A stretch of 64,000 nt of DNA from Kitasatospora paranensis (GTDB lineage Bacteria > Actinomycetota > Actinomycetes > Streptomycetales > Streptomycetaceae), in assembly GCF_039544005.1 (NCBI RefSeq), contig NZ_BAABKV010000001.1, forward strand, positions 6,882,001-6,946,000, in the 5' to 3' direction. Under the pieces are notes generated by a model. That model worked only from the letters and a program-made list of their open reading frames with translations. It searched no databases and was not told the DNA's origin. Position 1 is the stretch's first letter; the number at the start of each line of letters is the position of its first letter. The translations under genes and the position numbers were made by a program. Shown piece after piece: positions 15,476 through 25,205 of this stretch.

Positions 15476-16362
15476 TCAGGAGCAGAGGGTGCTCGCGGTG
15501 ACCGCCGTCAGACCCCGCCCGGCCAGGCCGTCCAGGATCGCCGGCAGTGCGTCGGCGGTGCCCCGGTGCCCCATGTGCAGGGCCACGATCGAGCCGCCCA
15601 CCGCCTTCAGCACCCGGCGCTGCACGACCTCGGCACCCGGGTCGGTGTAGTCCCGCGGGTCCATGTCGAAGGAGAGGCAGTGCCGGTAGCCGACCTGCCG
15701 GGCCTGCTCGCGGACCATCGCGTTGGCGTACTGGGCCGCCGACGGCCGGAACCAGCGGCCGATCGACCCGGTGAGCCGCTGCAGCCGGTCGGCGCACTCG
15801 GCGATCTCGGCGTACGCCTGCTCCGCGGACATGGTGCTGATGTCGAGGTGGTTCTGGGTGTGGTTGCCGAGTTCGTGGCCGCCGTCCAGGATCCGCTGCG
15901 CCATCTGCGGCTGCTGGTCCAGCCAGCTGCCGACGACCAGCACGGTCAGGCGCGCGCCGCGCTGCTCGGCGGCGGTGAGCACCGCCGTCGCCAGCGCCGG
16001 GTCGCCCTGACCGTGGAAGGTCAGCGCCACCTCCGGCCGGTCGGGCGGCCCGCTGACCACCTCGTCCGGCGTGCCCGGGGCCAGCGAGGGCTCGGCGGCC
16101 GGCGGCGGACTCGTGGACGGGCTCGGCGAGGTCTGGCCGGGCGGGCCGGCCGCGCCCTGCCCCGGGGCGGGCATCCCGGTGGCGGCCGGTCCGTCGGTGG
16201 CCAGGTGGGCGGGGCGGCTCCGGGCGGCGAAGGACACCCCCGGGGCTCGGCGGTGGCCTGCGGCCCGGTGGGCTCGCCGCAGGCGGACAGCACTCCGCCC
16301 GCCGCGGCGAGGGCCGCGAGTCGGGCGGAGGCGCGCAGCACGGTGCGTCGGTCGACAGTCAT
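15476..16362 (-). CDS. Secreted polysaccharide deacetylase lipoprotein (single-base frameshift)
   Basis: ATG 16362 opens a twin-arginine signal with lipobox (TVDRRTVLRA...LSAC), predicting Tat export and lipid anchoring. The frame shifts at the five-C run 16237-16241; with one extra base the N-terminus joins VSFAARSRPAHLATDG and a Pro/Ser linker, then a NodB-type domain: VALTFHGQGDP, HELGNHTQNHLDI (metal-binding His pair), WFRPSAAQYANAMV and ALHMGHRGT. The usual TFDD is TFHG here, so the catalytic Asp pair is altered and activity is uncertain. Corrected length 295 residues. Confidence 0.85.
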
Positions 16363-16504
16363 CGCGCGACAGCCTAGGAGCGCCCCCGGCGGCCCGCGAT
16401 CCGGGTGGCCCGTCCGCGTATCCGGGCGAGGTGCGGGCCTGCCGCCGTGCCGGCGCGGTACCCTTCCGCGGCGCCGGGCCCGTCCGGCCGGGGGAGGCAT
16501 CCGC

Positions 16505-17053
16505 ATGACAGGCCGTCCGTTCGAACCTGTCGCGCTGCCGGCCGAGGCGGCCGCGCTGCACGCCGAACTCGGCGCCCCGCCGCGGCTGCTCGCGCACCAC
16601 CGGCTCGTCCACGACGTCGCGGTGCGGCTGCTGGCGGCGGTCGGCGCGGAGCTCGGCGTGGACGCGGACGGCGTCCGGTACGGTGCCGCCACGCACGACA
16701 TCGGCAAGGTCCGGTACCCGCAGGAGCTGTCCGGGCCGGGCTCGCGCCACGAGGAGGCCGGCCGGGCCCTGCTGCTCGAACGCGGCGTCCCGCCGGAGCT
16801 CGCCCGGTACGCCGGCAGCCACGGCAGCTGGCAGCGCCCGGGCCTCGGCACCGAGGAGCTCCTGGTGAGCCTCGCCGACAAGGTCTGGAAGGGCCGCCGG
16901 CAGCCCGACCTGGAGGACCTCGTCGCGGGCCGGCTCGCGGCGGCCCGCAGGCAGCCGCTCTGGGAGGCCTTCCTGCACCTGGACGACCTCCTCGCCCCGA
17001 TCGCCGAGGACGCGCCCCGCCGGCTCGCCCACCAGGCGGCCTTCCCGCTCTGA
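16505..17053 (+). CDS. HD domain protein (predicted phosphohydrolase)
   Basis: 182 residues from ATG 16505, with GGGGGAGG upstream. Metal-binding HD motif ATHDIGKVRYPQEL, earlier His in HHRLVHDVA and later D in VSLADKVWKGRR, consistent with a metal-dependent phosphohydrolase acting on an unknown substrate, probably a nucleotide. Divergent from the deacetylase gene. Confidence 0.8.
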   Translation: MTGRPFEPVALPAEAAALHAELGAPPRLLAHHRLVHDVAVRLLAAVGAELGVDADGVRYGAATHDIGKVRYPQELSGPGSRHEEAGRALLLERGVPPELARYAGSHGSWQRPGLGTEELLVSLADKVWKGRRQPDLEDLVAGRLAAARRQPLWEAFLHLDDLLAPIAEDAPRRLAHQAAFPL

Positions 17054-17273
17054 TCCGGCCCGTCGAGGGCCGTCGAGGGCCGCCTGCTAGCGTGGGCCCG
17101 GCCAGGCACCGGTGTCGACTCCCCGGGCCACGGCCGACCGTGGTGTGCCGCGCCACCGCGCTTCCTGGGCCGATCCGCCCGGCGCGCGCGGACCGCCTCC
17201 CCTGCACTCCGCCTCACCCCGCACTCCGCCTCACCCTCCGGACCTTCCGTACCCTCCGACAAGGAGAACTCCC

Positions 17274-17759
17274 TTGCGTCCCACCCTCTTCACCGTCGAC
17301 CGCCCGGCGCCGGGGCGGCTGTCCACGATGGCCCGGCCGCGCGGCGGCGACTGGCTCCGGGACGAGATGGCGGCCCTCGCCGCCGCCGGCGTCGACATCC
17401 TGGTCTGCCTGCTCACCGCCGACGAGAGCGCCGAACTCGGTCTGGTCGACGAGGCGGTGGAGGCCGTCGCGGCCGGGCTGCGGTTCGTCCCCGTCCCCGT
17501 TCCCGACCTGACCGTCCCCGATCCGGCGGCGGTGCTTCCCGTCCTGTGCGAGCTGGCCGAGGCCCTCGGGACGGGAGCCCATGTGGTGGCGCACTGCCGC
17601 GCGGGCATCGGCCGGTCCTCCCTGCTCGTGGCCGCGCTGCTGGTCCGCGAGGGCGTCGCTCCCGACACCGCCTGGGAGCGGATCGCGCGGGCCCGCGGCC
17701 TCGACGTCCCCGACACGGCGGAGCAGCGCGCCTGGCCCGCCCGGCTGGCGGGCGTCTGA
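17274..17759 (+). CDS. Protein-tyrosine/dual-specificity phosphatase family protein
   Basis: 161 residues. Active-site loop HCRAGIGRSSLL fits the Cys-phosphatase signature HCxxGxxRS, and the general-acid loop is probably PVPDLTVP. The TTG at 17274 is chosen because it follows AAGGAG by seven bases and homology begins MRPTLFTVDRP. Substrate not predictable. Confidence 0.8.
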   Translation: MRPTLFTVDRPAPGRLSTMARPRGGDWLRDEMAALAAAGVDILVCLLTADESAELGLVDEAVEAVAAGLRFVPVPVPDLTVPDPAAVLPVLCELAEALGTGAHVVAHCRAGIGRSSLLVAALLVREGVAPDTAWERIARARGLDVPDTAEQRAWPARLAGV

Positions 17760-17805
17760 CGCGGCGGCACCCCGGCGGCGGCGCCCGCGGCACCCGGGCC
17801 GGTCG

Positions 17806-18324
17806 CTACGTCAGTTCCGCCGCGAGCAGATCCATCAGGAGGCCGTCGTGCCAGCCGCCGTCCGGGCCGCGCTCGTACGAGCGCATCACACCGACCGGGC
17901 GGAACCCCACCTTGCGGTAGCAGGCGATGGCGGCCGCATTGTCGGCGGCCGGGTCGATCACCAGCCGGTGGTGGCCGAGTTCGGTGACCAGGTACCGGGC
18001 CAGGGTGCGGACGGCGTCGGTGCCCAGTCCGCGGCCGTGCACCGCCGGGTCGAGGTAGACGTCGATCCCCGCGTGCCGGTAGTCCGGCTCGTCCTCCTCG
18101 TGCCACTGGATGGCGCCGACCACGCGGCCGCGGTACTCGATCGCCAGGGTCGGCGTCGCCGGGTCCGCCAGGTCGGACCGCACCTCGGCGGCCATGTCGG
18201 GGCCGCCGCGCCACCGGGCGAGGACCTCCGGTGTGGCGCGGATCGCCGCCAGGGCGGGCACGTCGCCCCCGGTGGCCGGGCGCAGGCGGACGGCCGCGCC
18301 GGACAGGAAGGGCCTGGTCTGCAT
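17806..18324 (-). CDS. GNAT family N-acetyltransferase
   Basis: 172 residues. Acetyl-CoA binding segment VHGRGLGTDAVRTLARYL and C-terminal NAAAIACYRKVGFRPVGVM are typical of aminoglycoside 6'-N-acetyltransferase-like GNATs. The N-terminus (VRLRPATGGDVPALAAIRATPEV) fits this group, but the substrate is not established by sequence alone. Convergent with the phosphatase gene. Confidence 0.8.
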   Translation of the reverse strand: MQTRPFLSGAAVRLRPATGGDVPALAAIRATPEVLARWRGGPDMAAEVRSDLADPATPTLAIEYRGRVVGAIQWHEEDEPDYRHAGIDVYLDPAVHGRGLGTDAVRTLARYLVTELGHHRLVIDPAADNAAAIACYRKVGFRPVGVMRSYERGPDGGWHDGLLMDLLAAELT

Positions 18325-18424
18325 GGCGCGAACGCTACCCGCCCGCCGCCCGCCCCGGGCGGACCCGGGCCCGCCCGCGGTGCTCGACGGCGCCCTCGCG
18401 CCCCCGGGCCGGGCCCGCCGCGGT

Positions 18425-19057
18425 TCAGGGTCCGGAGATCCGTACGGGCCCGGCGCCGTCGGTGACGGCGTACACGTGGTCGCCGTCGGCGGCCCGCACC
18501 ACCAGCCGGCCCCCGTCCTGCCAGTGGCAGCCCCCGTACGGGCCGCCCGCCGTGCCGTTGCCGAACACGTCGAGCAGCCACCGCCGGGCCGACCAGCCCC
18601 GGCCCGTCTCCACCTCGACCGACCAGTGGACGTCCGTGCCCGGCGCGGCGGAGTGCCGCACCACCAGCAGGACCCGGTCGGACCGGCCGGGTGCGGCCTC
18701 GACCCGCACCGTCGTCCGGTCCGGCAGCGCGACGTCCAGCACGCCCACGAGCACCCGCAGCGCCAGCACCCCGCCGACCAGCACGGCGGCCCCGGCGAAC
18801 GCCGTCCGCCCGCGGGTCGGCGGTGCGAGCAGCAGGGCCGCCACCAGCAGCAGCGCCGCCGCGCCGAGCAGCAGCACCGGGCGGTCCAGCAGTGCCGCGA
18901 CCCTGACCCGGCCGCCGGACCGCGCCGACCACGCACCCACCGCGTACGCCGCGACCGGCAGCACCGCAGCCCCGACCAGCAGCCGGACGGGCCGCCAGCC
19001 GCGACGGTCCCGCAGCCGTCCCACGCCCGCCCGTCCGGTCCCCTGAACCACCGTCAT
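18425..19057 (-). CDS. Multi-pass membrane protein, unknown
   Basis: 210 residues from ATG 19057. Three hydrophobic segments in the first 110 residues (LLVGAAVLPVAAYAVGAW, LLLGAAALLLVAALLLA, AVLVGGVLALRVLVGVL) are followed by an extracytoplasmic-looking domain of about 95 residues with paired Cys-free beta-rich sequence. No domain recognised. Confidence 0.6.
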   Translation of the reverse strand: MTVVQGTGRAGVGRLRDRRGWRPVRLLVGAAVLPVAAYAVGAWSARSGGRVRVAALLDRPVLLLGAAALLLVAALLLAPPTRGRTAFAGAAVLVGGVLALRVLVGVLDVALPDRTTVRVEAAPGRSDRVLLVVRHSAAPGTDVHWSVEVETGRGWSARRWLLDVFGNGTAGGPYGGCHWQDGGRLVVRAADGDHVYAVTDGAGPVRISGP

Positions 19058-19263
19058 CGTTCCCCCGAGGCCGTGCCCCGCCCCCGGCGCACCTGCGCCG
19101 CAGGCTAACACCGGGCCCGGCGGCCCCCGCCGCCGGAGGCCCGGGCGGCCTCGACCGGCCGCGCCGCCGCGCCGTCGCGCCGCCCACCGGCCTGCCGGTC
19201 CGCCGTGGGCCGGCCCGGCCGCCGGCCCGGCCCACGGCGGGCCGTCGGCTAGCCTGGATCACG

Positions 19264-20412
19264 ATGAACCGCTTCAGCACGCCCTGGGGAGAGCTCGACC
19301 TCACCCGCTTCCCCGAGGACCCCCGCGACCTGCTCCGCGCCTGGGACGCCGCCGACGACTACCTGCTGCGGCACCTCGCGGAGAGCGGCACCGACCTGTC
19401 CGGCACCGTCGCCGTCGTCGGCGACCGCTGGGGCGCGCTCGCCACCGCGCTCGCCGCGCACCACCCGGTGCAGATCGGCGACTCCCACCTCGGCCGTCGG
19501 GCGACCCTCGCCAACCTCGCCCGCAACCACCCGGGGCAGGCCGACCGGGTCACGCTGCTGACCACGCGCGACACCCCGCCCGACCGCGTCGACGTGCTGC
19601 TCGTCCGCGTGCCGAAGAGCCTCGCCCTGCTGGAGGACCAGCTCCACCGGCTCGCCCCCGCCGTCCACCGGGACACCGTGATCGTCGCCACCGGCATGGT
19701 CACCGAGATCCACACCTCCACCCTCAAGCTGTTCGAGGCGATCCTCGGCCCGACCCGCACCTCGCTCGCCGTCCGCAAGGCCCGGCTCGTCCACACCACC
19801 CCGGACCCGGGCCTGGCCCGCACCCCCAGCCCCTGGCCGCTGCGCTACGCCCTGCCCGAGGACATCGGCGCGGCCTCCGGACGCACCGTCACCAACCACG
19901 CCGGCGTCTTCTGCGCCGAACGCCTGGACATCGGCACCCGCTTCCTGCTCCGCCACCTGCCGCGGCGCGGCGGCCCGGAGACCGTCGTCGACCTGGGCTG
20001 CGGCAACGGCGTCGTCGGGACGGCCGCCGCGCTGGCCAACCCCGCCGCCGAGCTCCTCTTCCTGGACGAGTCCTACCAGGCCGTCGCCTCCGCGGAGGAG
20101 ACCTTCCGGGCCAACCTCGGCCCGGACGCGCCCGCCCGCTTCGAGGTCGGCGACGGCATGGCCGACGTGGCCCCCGGCAGCGTCGACCTGGTGCTCAACA
20201 ACCCGCCGTTCCACACCCACCAGGCGCTGACCGACGCCACCGCCTGGCGGATGTTCACCGGGGCCCGCCGGGCGCTGCGCCCCGGCGGCGAACTCTGGGT
20301 CGTCGGCAACCGCCACCTCGGCTACCACGTCAAGCTGAAGCGGCTGTTCGGCAACTGCCGCACGGTCGCGAGCGACCCCAAGTTCGTGCTGCTCCGGGCC
20401 GTCCGGACCTGA
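19264..20412 (+). CDS. rlmG: rRNA guanine-N2 methyltransferase, RlmG/RsmC type
   Basis: 382 residues. An N-terminal methyltransferase-like domain without catalytic motif (FSTPWGELDLTRFP...) is followed by a catalytic Rossmann domain with SAM motif VVDLGCGNGVVGTAAA and the amino-methyltransferase motif NNPPFH. This two-domain layout is that of RlmG (23S rRNA m2G1835) and RsmC (16S rRNA m2G1207). RlmG is favoured by the N-terminal sequence. Confidence 0.82.
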   Translation: MNRFSTPWGELDLTRFPEDPRDLLRAWDAADDYLLRHLAESGTDLSGTVAVVGDRWGALATALAAHHPVQIGDSHLGRRATLANLARNHPGQADRVTLLTTRDTPPDRVDVLLVRVPKSLALLEDQLHRLAPAVHRDTVIVATGMVTEIHTSTLKLFEAILGPTRTSLAVRKARLVHTTPDPGLARTPSPWPLRYALPEDIGAASGRTVTNHAGVFCAERLDIGTRFLLRHLPRRGGPETVVDLGCGNGVVGTAAALANPAAELLFLDESYQAVASAEETFRANLGPDAPARFEVGDGMADVAPGSVDLVLNNPPFHTHQALTDATAWRMFTGARRALRPGGELWVVGNRHLGYHVKLKRLFGNCRTVASDPKFVLLRAVRT

Positions 20413-20445
20413 CCGCCGGCCCCCGGGCGCGCCGGGCGCCGCGCC

Positions 20446-21669
20446 CTACAGTGCGGCGGTGAACACCAGCGACACGTTGTGGCCGCCGAAGCCGAAGGCG
20501 TTGGCCACCGCCGCCCGGTGGCGTCCGCGCCGCGGGGCGCCCGCCACCACGTCGAGCTTCACCTCCGGGTCGAGCGCGTCCAGGTTGGCGGTGGCGGGCA
20601 CCGCACCGTCGCGGAGGGCGAGGACGGCGGCGAGGGCGCCGACCGCCCCCGCCGCCCCGAAGAGGTGGCCGGTCATCGACTTGGTGGCGGTGACCGCGGG
20701 GTGGGTGCCGATCGCCTCGGCGATCGAGCCGGCCTCCACCAGGTCGCCGAGCGGGGTCGAGGTGGCGTGGGCGTGCACGAGGTCGATGTCCAGCGGCGAC
20801 AGTCCGGCGACCGCGAGCGCGCGCCGCATCGCCCGGATCTGGCCGTCCGTGTGCGCGGCGGTGATGTGGTGGGCGTCGGAGGTGACCGCGGCCCCGGTGA
20901 GTCCCGCGTGGGCGCGGGCCGACCGGGCGGCGGCGAAAGAGCCCCGTTCCAGCACGACCACGGCGGCGCCCTCGCCGATCACGAAGCCGTCCCGGTCCAC
21001 GTCGAACGGCCGGGACGCCCGCGCGGGTTCGTCGTTGCGGGTGGAGTGCGCCTGCGCCTGGGCGAAGCCGGCCAGCGGCAGCGGATGGATGCAGGCCTCG
21101 GCGCCGCCCGCCACCACCACGTCCGCCCGGCCCAGCCGGATGAGGTCCAGCCCGGTGGCGATCGCCTCGGCCCCGGACGCGCAGGCGCTCACCGGGGTGT
21201 GGGCCCCGGCCCGGGCCCCGAGGTCGATGCTGACCCAGGCGGCCGGGCCGTTCGCCATCAGCATCGGCACGGTGTGCGGGGAGACCCGGCGCACCCCGGA
21301 GGCCTCCAGGACGTCGTCCTGGCCCAGCATGGTCAACGCGCCGCCCGTCCCGGTGCCGATCACCACGGCCAGCCGCTCCGGGTCGACGTCCGGGGAGCCC
21401 GCGTCGGCCCAGGCCTCACGGGCGGCGACCAGGGCGACCTGTTCGCAGCGGTCCAGCCGGCGGGCCTGCACCCGGTCGAGGACGGTCGCCGGCTCGACCG
21501 CCAGCCGTCCGGCGATCCGCACCGGCAGCCCCGCCGCCCACTCCTCCTCGATCGGGCCGATCCCCGAGCGGCCCTCCAGCATGGCCGCCCAGGTCGAGGC
21601 GGTGTCCCCGCCGAGCGGGGTGGTGGCCCCGAGGCCGGTGACCACAACGGTGTCGGTGTCGACGCCCAC
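20446..21669 (-). CDS. Beta-ketoacyl-ACP synthase II-type enzyme (FabF-like)
   Basis: 407 residues. GTG 21669 is preceded by AAAGGAGATCACCCT, the clear ribosome binding site, and homology starts VDTDTVVVTGLGATTPLGG. Catalytic Cys in VSACASGAEA, His in VHAHATSTPLGD and His in FGFGGHNVSLVF complete the KAS II triad, so it should be condensation-competent. It stands alone, not in the fabD-fabH-acpP cluster, so it may be a second copy. Two TTGTCG-N5-YGACAA palindromes lie upstream. Confidence 0.88.
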   Translation of the reverse strand: MGVDTDTVVVTGLGATTPLGGDTASTWAAMLEGRSGIGPIEEEWAAGLPVRIAGRLAVEPATVLDRVQARRLDRCEQVALVAAREAWADAGSPDVDPERLAVVIGTGTGGALTMLGQDDVLEASGVRRVSPHTVPMLMANGPAAWVSIDLGARAGAHTPVSACASGAEAIATGLDLIRLGRADVVVAGGAEACIHPLPLAGFAQAQAHSTRNDEPARASRPFDVDRDGFVIGEGAAVVVLERGSFAAARSARAHAGLTGAAVTSDAHHITAAHTDGQIRAMRRALAVAGLSPLDIDLVHAHATSTPLGDLVEAGSIAEAIGTHPAVTATKSMTGHLFGAAGAVGALAAVLALRDGAVPATANLDALDPEVKLDVVAGAPRRGRHRAAVANAFGFGGHNVSLVFTAAL

Positions 21670-21682
21670 AGGGTGATCTCCT

Positions 21683-21699
21683 TTGTCGCGTGGTGACAA
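21683..21699. promoter_or_regulatory. Palindrome TTGTCG-N5-TGACAA at the FabF-like gene start
   Basis: A 6-5-6 inverted repeat immediately upstream of the ribosome binding site of the FabF-like gene. A repressor bound here would block transcription or translation. A matching copy lies at 21804-21820. Confidence 0.45.
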
Positions 21700-21803
21700 C
21701 CTCCCGCGTGGATCGTCCCGCGGGGTGTCGGTTCACCTGCCACTCTGCCTGCCGGATGACGGTCGATCAGGTAACGGAGCGCACGGAGTCCGCCCACCGG
21801 ATC

Positions 21804-21820
21804 TTGTCGGGTAGCGACAA
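21804..21820. promoter_or_regulatory. Second palindrome TTGTCG-N5-CGACAA
   Basis: Same 6-5-6 architecture as the site at 21683, 121 bp away, in the gap between the end of gap and the FabF-like gene. The pair suggests a dimeric regulator binding two operators. Confidence 0.45.
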
Positions 21821-21879
21821 CGGACGCACCGCCGGACGGGGCATCGGGCCGGGGCCGGCGCCCCGGCCCGGATCCTCGG

Positions 21880-22877
21880 TCAGCCGGCGGCGAGGAGTTC
21901 GAGCGTGTCGATCACACGGTTCGAGAAGCCCCACTCGTTGTCGTACCAGGCGACCACCTTGATGTGGCGTCCGTCGACCCGGGTGAGCGCCGAGTCGAAG
22001 ATCGACGAGGCCGGGTTGCCGGTGATGTCGGACGACACCAGCGGGTCCTCCGAGTACTCCAGCACGCCGGCCAGCGGCCCTCGGCCGCGGCCCGGTAGGC
22101 CGCCAGCACGTCCTCACGGGTCACGTCGCGGGCGACGGTGGTATTGAGCTCGACGATCGACCCCACGGGGACGGGCACCCGGATCGAGTCGCCGGACAGC
22201 CTGCCGTCGAGGTTCGGCAGCACGAGGCCGATCGCCTTGGCGGCGCCCGTCGTGGTCGGCACGATGTTCACCGCGGCGGCCCGGGCGCGCCGGGCGTCGC
22301 GGTGCGGGCCGTCCTGCAGGTTCTGCTCCTGCGTGTAGGCGTGCACCGTCGTCATGAAGCCGTGCTCGATCCCGGCGAGCTCGTCCAGCACCGCGGCCAG
22401 CGGCGCGAGCGCGTTGGTGGTGCACGAGGCGTTCGACACGATCGTGTGCAGCTCCGGGTCGTACGCGTCGGTGTTCACCCCGAACGCGAGTGTGACGTCG
22501 GCGCCGTCCGCGGGCGCGCTGACCAGGACCCGCTTCGCGCCCGCGTCGAGGTGGGCGCGGGCCGCCTTGGCGGAGGTGAAACGGCCGGTCGCCTCCAGCA
22601 CGATGTCGACACCGAGCGCGGCCCACGGCAGCTGTGCCGGCTCGCGCTCGGCGAGCACGGTGATGCGGCGGCCGTCGACGACGAGGGCGTCCCCGTCCAC
22701 GGTCACCGGGCGGCCGAGCCGGCCCGCCGTCGTGTCGTAGGCGAGCAGCCGCGCGAGGGTGGCGGGCTCCGTCAGGTCGTTCACGGCGACGACCTCGAGG
22801 CCGCTGTCGCGCTCGAGCAGCGCGCGCAGCACGTTGCGTCCGATGCGGCCGAATCCGTTGATGGCGATACGAGTCAT
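21880..22877 (-). CDS. gap: Glyceraldehyde-3-phosphate dehydrogenase (single-base frameshift)
   Basis: Oxidises and phosphorylates glyceraldehyde-3-phosphate with NAD in glycolysis. N-terminus INGFGRIGRNVLRALLER, catalytic Cys in SNASCTTNALAPLA, and C-terminus WYDNEWGFSNRVIDTLELL. The frame shifts near 22076 within AYRAAAEG; one extra base joins it to PLAGVLEYSEDPLVSSDI and gives exactly 332 residues, the family length. It is downstream of, and codirectional with, a GlxA/AraC regulator and is probably a secondary gap copy, since pgk and tpiA are not adjacent. Confidence 0.9.
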
Positions 22878-23006
22878 GGGTGGCGTCCTTTCGGGTTCGC
22901 ACCAAGGCTCGCGCGCGGCGGGCGCCGGTGACAGCGGCTCGATCGCCACGGTCCGCAAGGATCGCGCCACGGGCCGGCGCAGCGGCGGACGGGCGCCGCA
23001 GAGGGC

Positions 23007-23999
23007 CTAACCGCCCTGGGTGAAGGTGCGCCGGTACTCGCTCGGCGTGGTGTCGAGGATCCGCTGGAAGTGCAGCCGCAGGTTCGCGCCGGTGCCGAGG
23101 CCGACGTCCGCGGCGATCTGCTCCACACTCCGCTGCGAACGCTCCAGCAGCTCCCGGGCCATGTCCACGCGGGCGCGCATCACCCACTGCATCGGCGTGT
23201 ACCCGGTGTCCTCGACGAAGCGCCGCGAGAACGTGCGCGGCGACACCGCCGCGTGCCGGGCCAGCACGTCGAGGGTCAGCGGCTCGCCGAGCCGGTGCTG
23301 CGCCCACTCCCGGGTGGCGGCGAACCGTTCGCCGAGCGACTCGGGCACGCTGCGCGGTACGTACTGGGCCTGGCCGCCGCTCCGGTAGGGGGCCGCGACC
23401 AGACGCCGGGCGGCGTGGTTCGACGCGGCCACCCCGAGGTCGCCGCGCAGGATGTGCAGGCACAGGTCGATGCCGGAGGCGGCGCCGGCCGAGGTCAGCA
23501 CGCTGCCCTCGTCGACGAACAGCACGTTCTCGTCGACCCGGACGAGCGGGCGCTTCGCGGCCAGTGCCCGGGTGTAGTGCCAGTGCGTGGTGGCCCGCCT
23601 GCCGTCGAGCAGGCCCGTGGCGGCGAGCGCGAAGGCGCCCGTCGAGATGGCGGCGAGCCGCGCACCCCGGTCGTGGGCCGCGATCAGCGCGTCGACCACG
23701 GCCGGCGGCGGGTCGTCCCGGTCCGGGAACCGGTAGCCGGGCACGAAGACGATGTCGGCCCACGCCAGCGCTTCGAGGCCGTGGGCGACCGCGTACGAGA
23801 GCCCGTCGCCGCCGGTCACCAGGCCGGGCGCGGCGCCGCACACCCGCACCTCGTACGGCATGCTCGCCCGCGTCGTGAACACCTGTGCGGGGATGCCGAC
23901 GTCGAGCGGCTTGGCGCCTTCGAGCACGAGCACGGCGACGTGATGCAGGGGTGGCACTGGCACGGGGTCGAGGCTACGCGGGGCGTGGAGGCGCTTCAT
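23007..23999 (-). CDS. GlxA-family transcriptional regulator (DJ-1/PfpI + AraC HTH)
   Basis: 330 residues if it starts at ATG 23999; a GTG about 15 codons later is possible. The N-terminal DJ-1/PfpI-like domain (VAVLVLEGAKPLDVGIPAQVF, with STGAFALAATGLLDGRRATTHW) is followed by a C-terminal AraC helix-turn-helix pair (LARHAAVSPRTFSRRFVEDTG and IAADVGLGTGANLRLHFQRI). It sits 129 bp upstream of gap in the same orientation and may control it. Confidence 0.85.
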   Translation of the reverse strand: MKRLHAPRSLDPVPVPPLHHVAVLVLEGAKPLDVGIPAQVFTTRASMPYEVRVCGAAPGLVTGGDGLSYAVAHGLEALAWADIVFVPGYRFPDRDDPPPAVVDALIAAHDRGARLAAISTGAFALAATGLLDGRRATTHWHYTRALAAKRPLVRVDENVLFVDEGSVLTSAGAASGIDLCLHILRGDLGVAASNHAARRLVAAPYRSGGQAQYVPRSVPESLGERFAATREWAQHRLGEPLTLDVLARHAAVSPRTFSRRFVEDTGYTPMQWVMRARVDMARELLERSQRSVEQIAADVGLGTGANLRLHFQRILDTTPSEYRRTFTQGG

Positions 24000-24056
24000 C
24001 CCCGTTCCGGCAGCCGGGCGTCCCGGCCCGGAAATGCAGAACGGCAAGGAGAACAC

Positions 24057-25028
24057 GCACTGGGGGACATGGAGGCGACCGAGGACCCGGCGGTCATCGC
24101 CGCCGTCGTCCAGGACGTCCGCAGGACCCAGCTGCGGTTCGGCGCCGTCCCCGACGTGGACGGGCAGCCGGGGGTGTACCGCACCGTCGTGCCTGCCGAC
24201 GGCATCGCCGAGGACCGTGCGACGGCGCCGACCCTGGAGGAGTTCCGGCAGCAGCTGCGGACGCACGCGGGCACCGACTTCGGTGTGCACGCGCCGCGCT
24301 GGCTGTCCCGGTTCGGCGACGCCACCCGGCAGGCCGAGCGGTACCGCGTCGGCCGGGTCCTCCTGGCGGGCGATGCGGCGCACATCCACCCGCCGACCGG
24401 AGAGCAGGGTCTCGACCTCGGCGTGCAGGACGCGTTCAACCTCGGCTGGAAGCTGGCCGCGCAGGTCAACGGGTGGGCGCCGCAGGGGCTGCCGGACACC
24501 TACCACCGCGAACGGCACCCGGTGGGCGCCGCCGTGCTGGACAACACCCGCGCGCAGAGCACGCTGATGGGGACGGACCCGGGGGCCACCGCTCTTCGGG
24601 AGCTGCTCTCGAAGCTGATGGACTTCGAGGAGGTGAACCGGTACATCACCGGGATGATCACCGCGGTCGGGGTCCGCTACGACCTCGGCGAGGGCCACGA
24701 CCTGCTCGGCCGCCGACTGCGGGACGTGCAGCTGAAGCAGGGGCGCCTCTACGAGCTGATGCGCGGCGGCCGCGGAATCCTGCTCGACCGCACCGGCTCC
24801 CTGTCGGTGGCGGGCTGGGAGGACCGGGTCGACCACGTCGTCGACACGGGCGGGGAACCGGACGTCCCCGCCGTGCTGCTGCGGCCGGACGGCCACGTCG
24901 CGTGGGTCGGCGACGACCGGCAGGGCCTGCTCGGCCCGCTGTCCACCTGGTTCGGCGCCGCGGCCGGGTGCGGGCGCCGGGCGCGCGACCGCACGCGGGG
25001 CAGGGACGCGGCGCACGCGCCCTTCTGA
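24057..25028 (+). pseudogene. FAD-dependent aromatic monooxygenase, N-terminal half missing
   Basis: The open frame matches only the C-terminal two-thirds of class A flavin monooxygenases: LRFGAVPDVDGQPGVYRTV, the second FAD motif GRVLLAGDAAHIHPPTGEQG, then LGVQDAFNLGWKLAAQVNGW and the thioredoxin-like tail. The first ~180 residues with the GxGxxG FAD-binding motif are absent, and the opposite-strand regulator begins only about 60 bp upstream, so this is a deletion and not a single indel. An ATG at 24069 exists without a ribosome binding site. Likely non-functional. Confidence 0.8.
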
Positions 25029-25205
25029 CTGACAATCAGTTGCCCCGGCCCGGGCGGCGTTCCCAGGAAACACCGAGAATCGTCCCAGGAATCTCCCAGC
25101 AGTCGGCAACCGGCCGAGCCCCTCCCGGTGTCCTCATCCCTGACAACGCACAGCCGGGCCGGGCGGAGGTGGCCCGCCGGCTGTCCTGACGATCCGGGGG
25201 GATCC

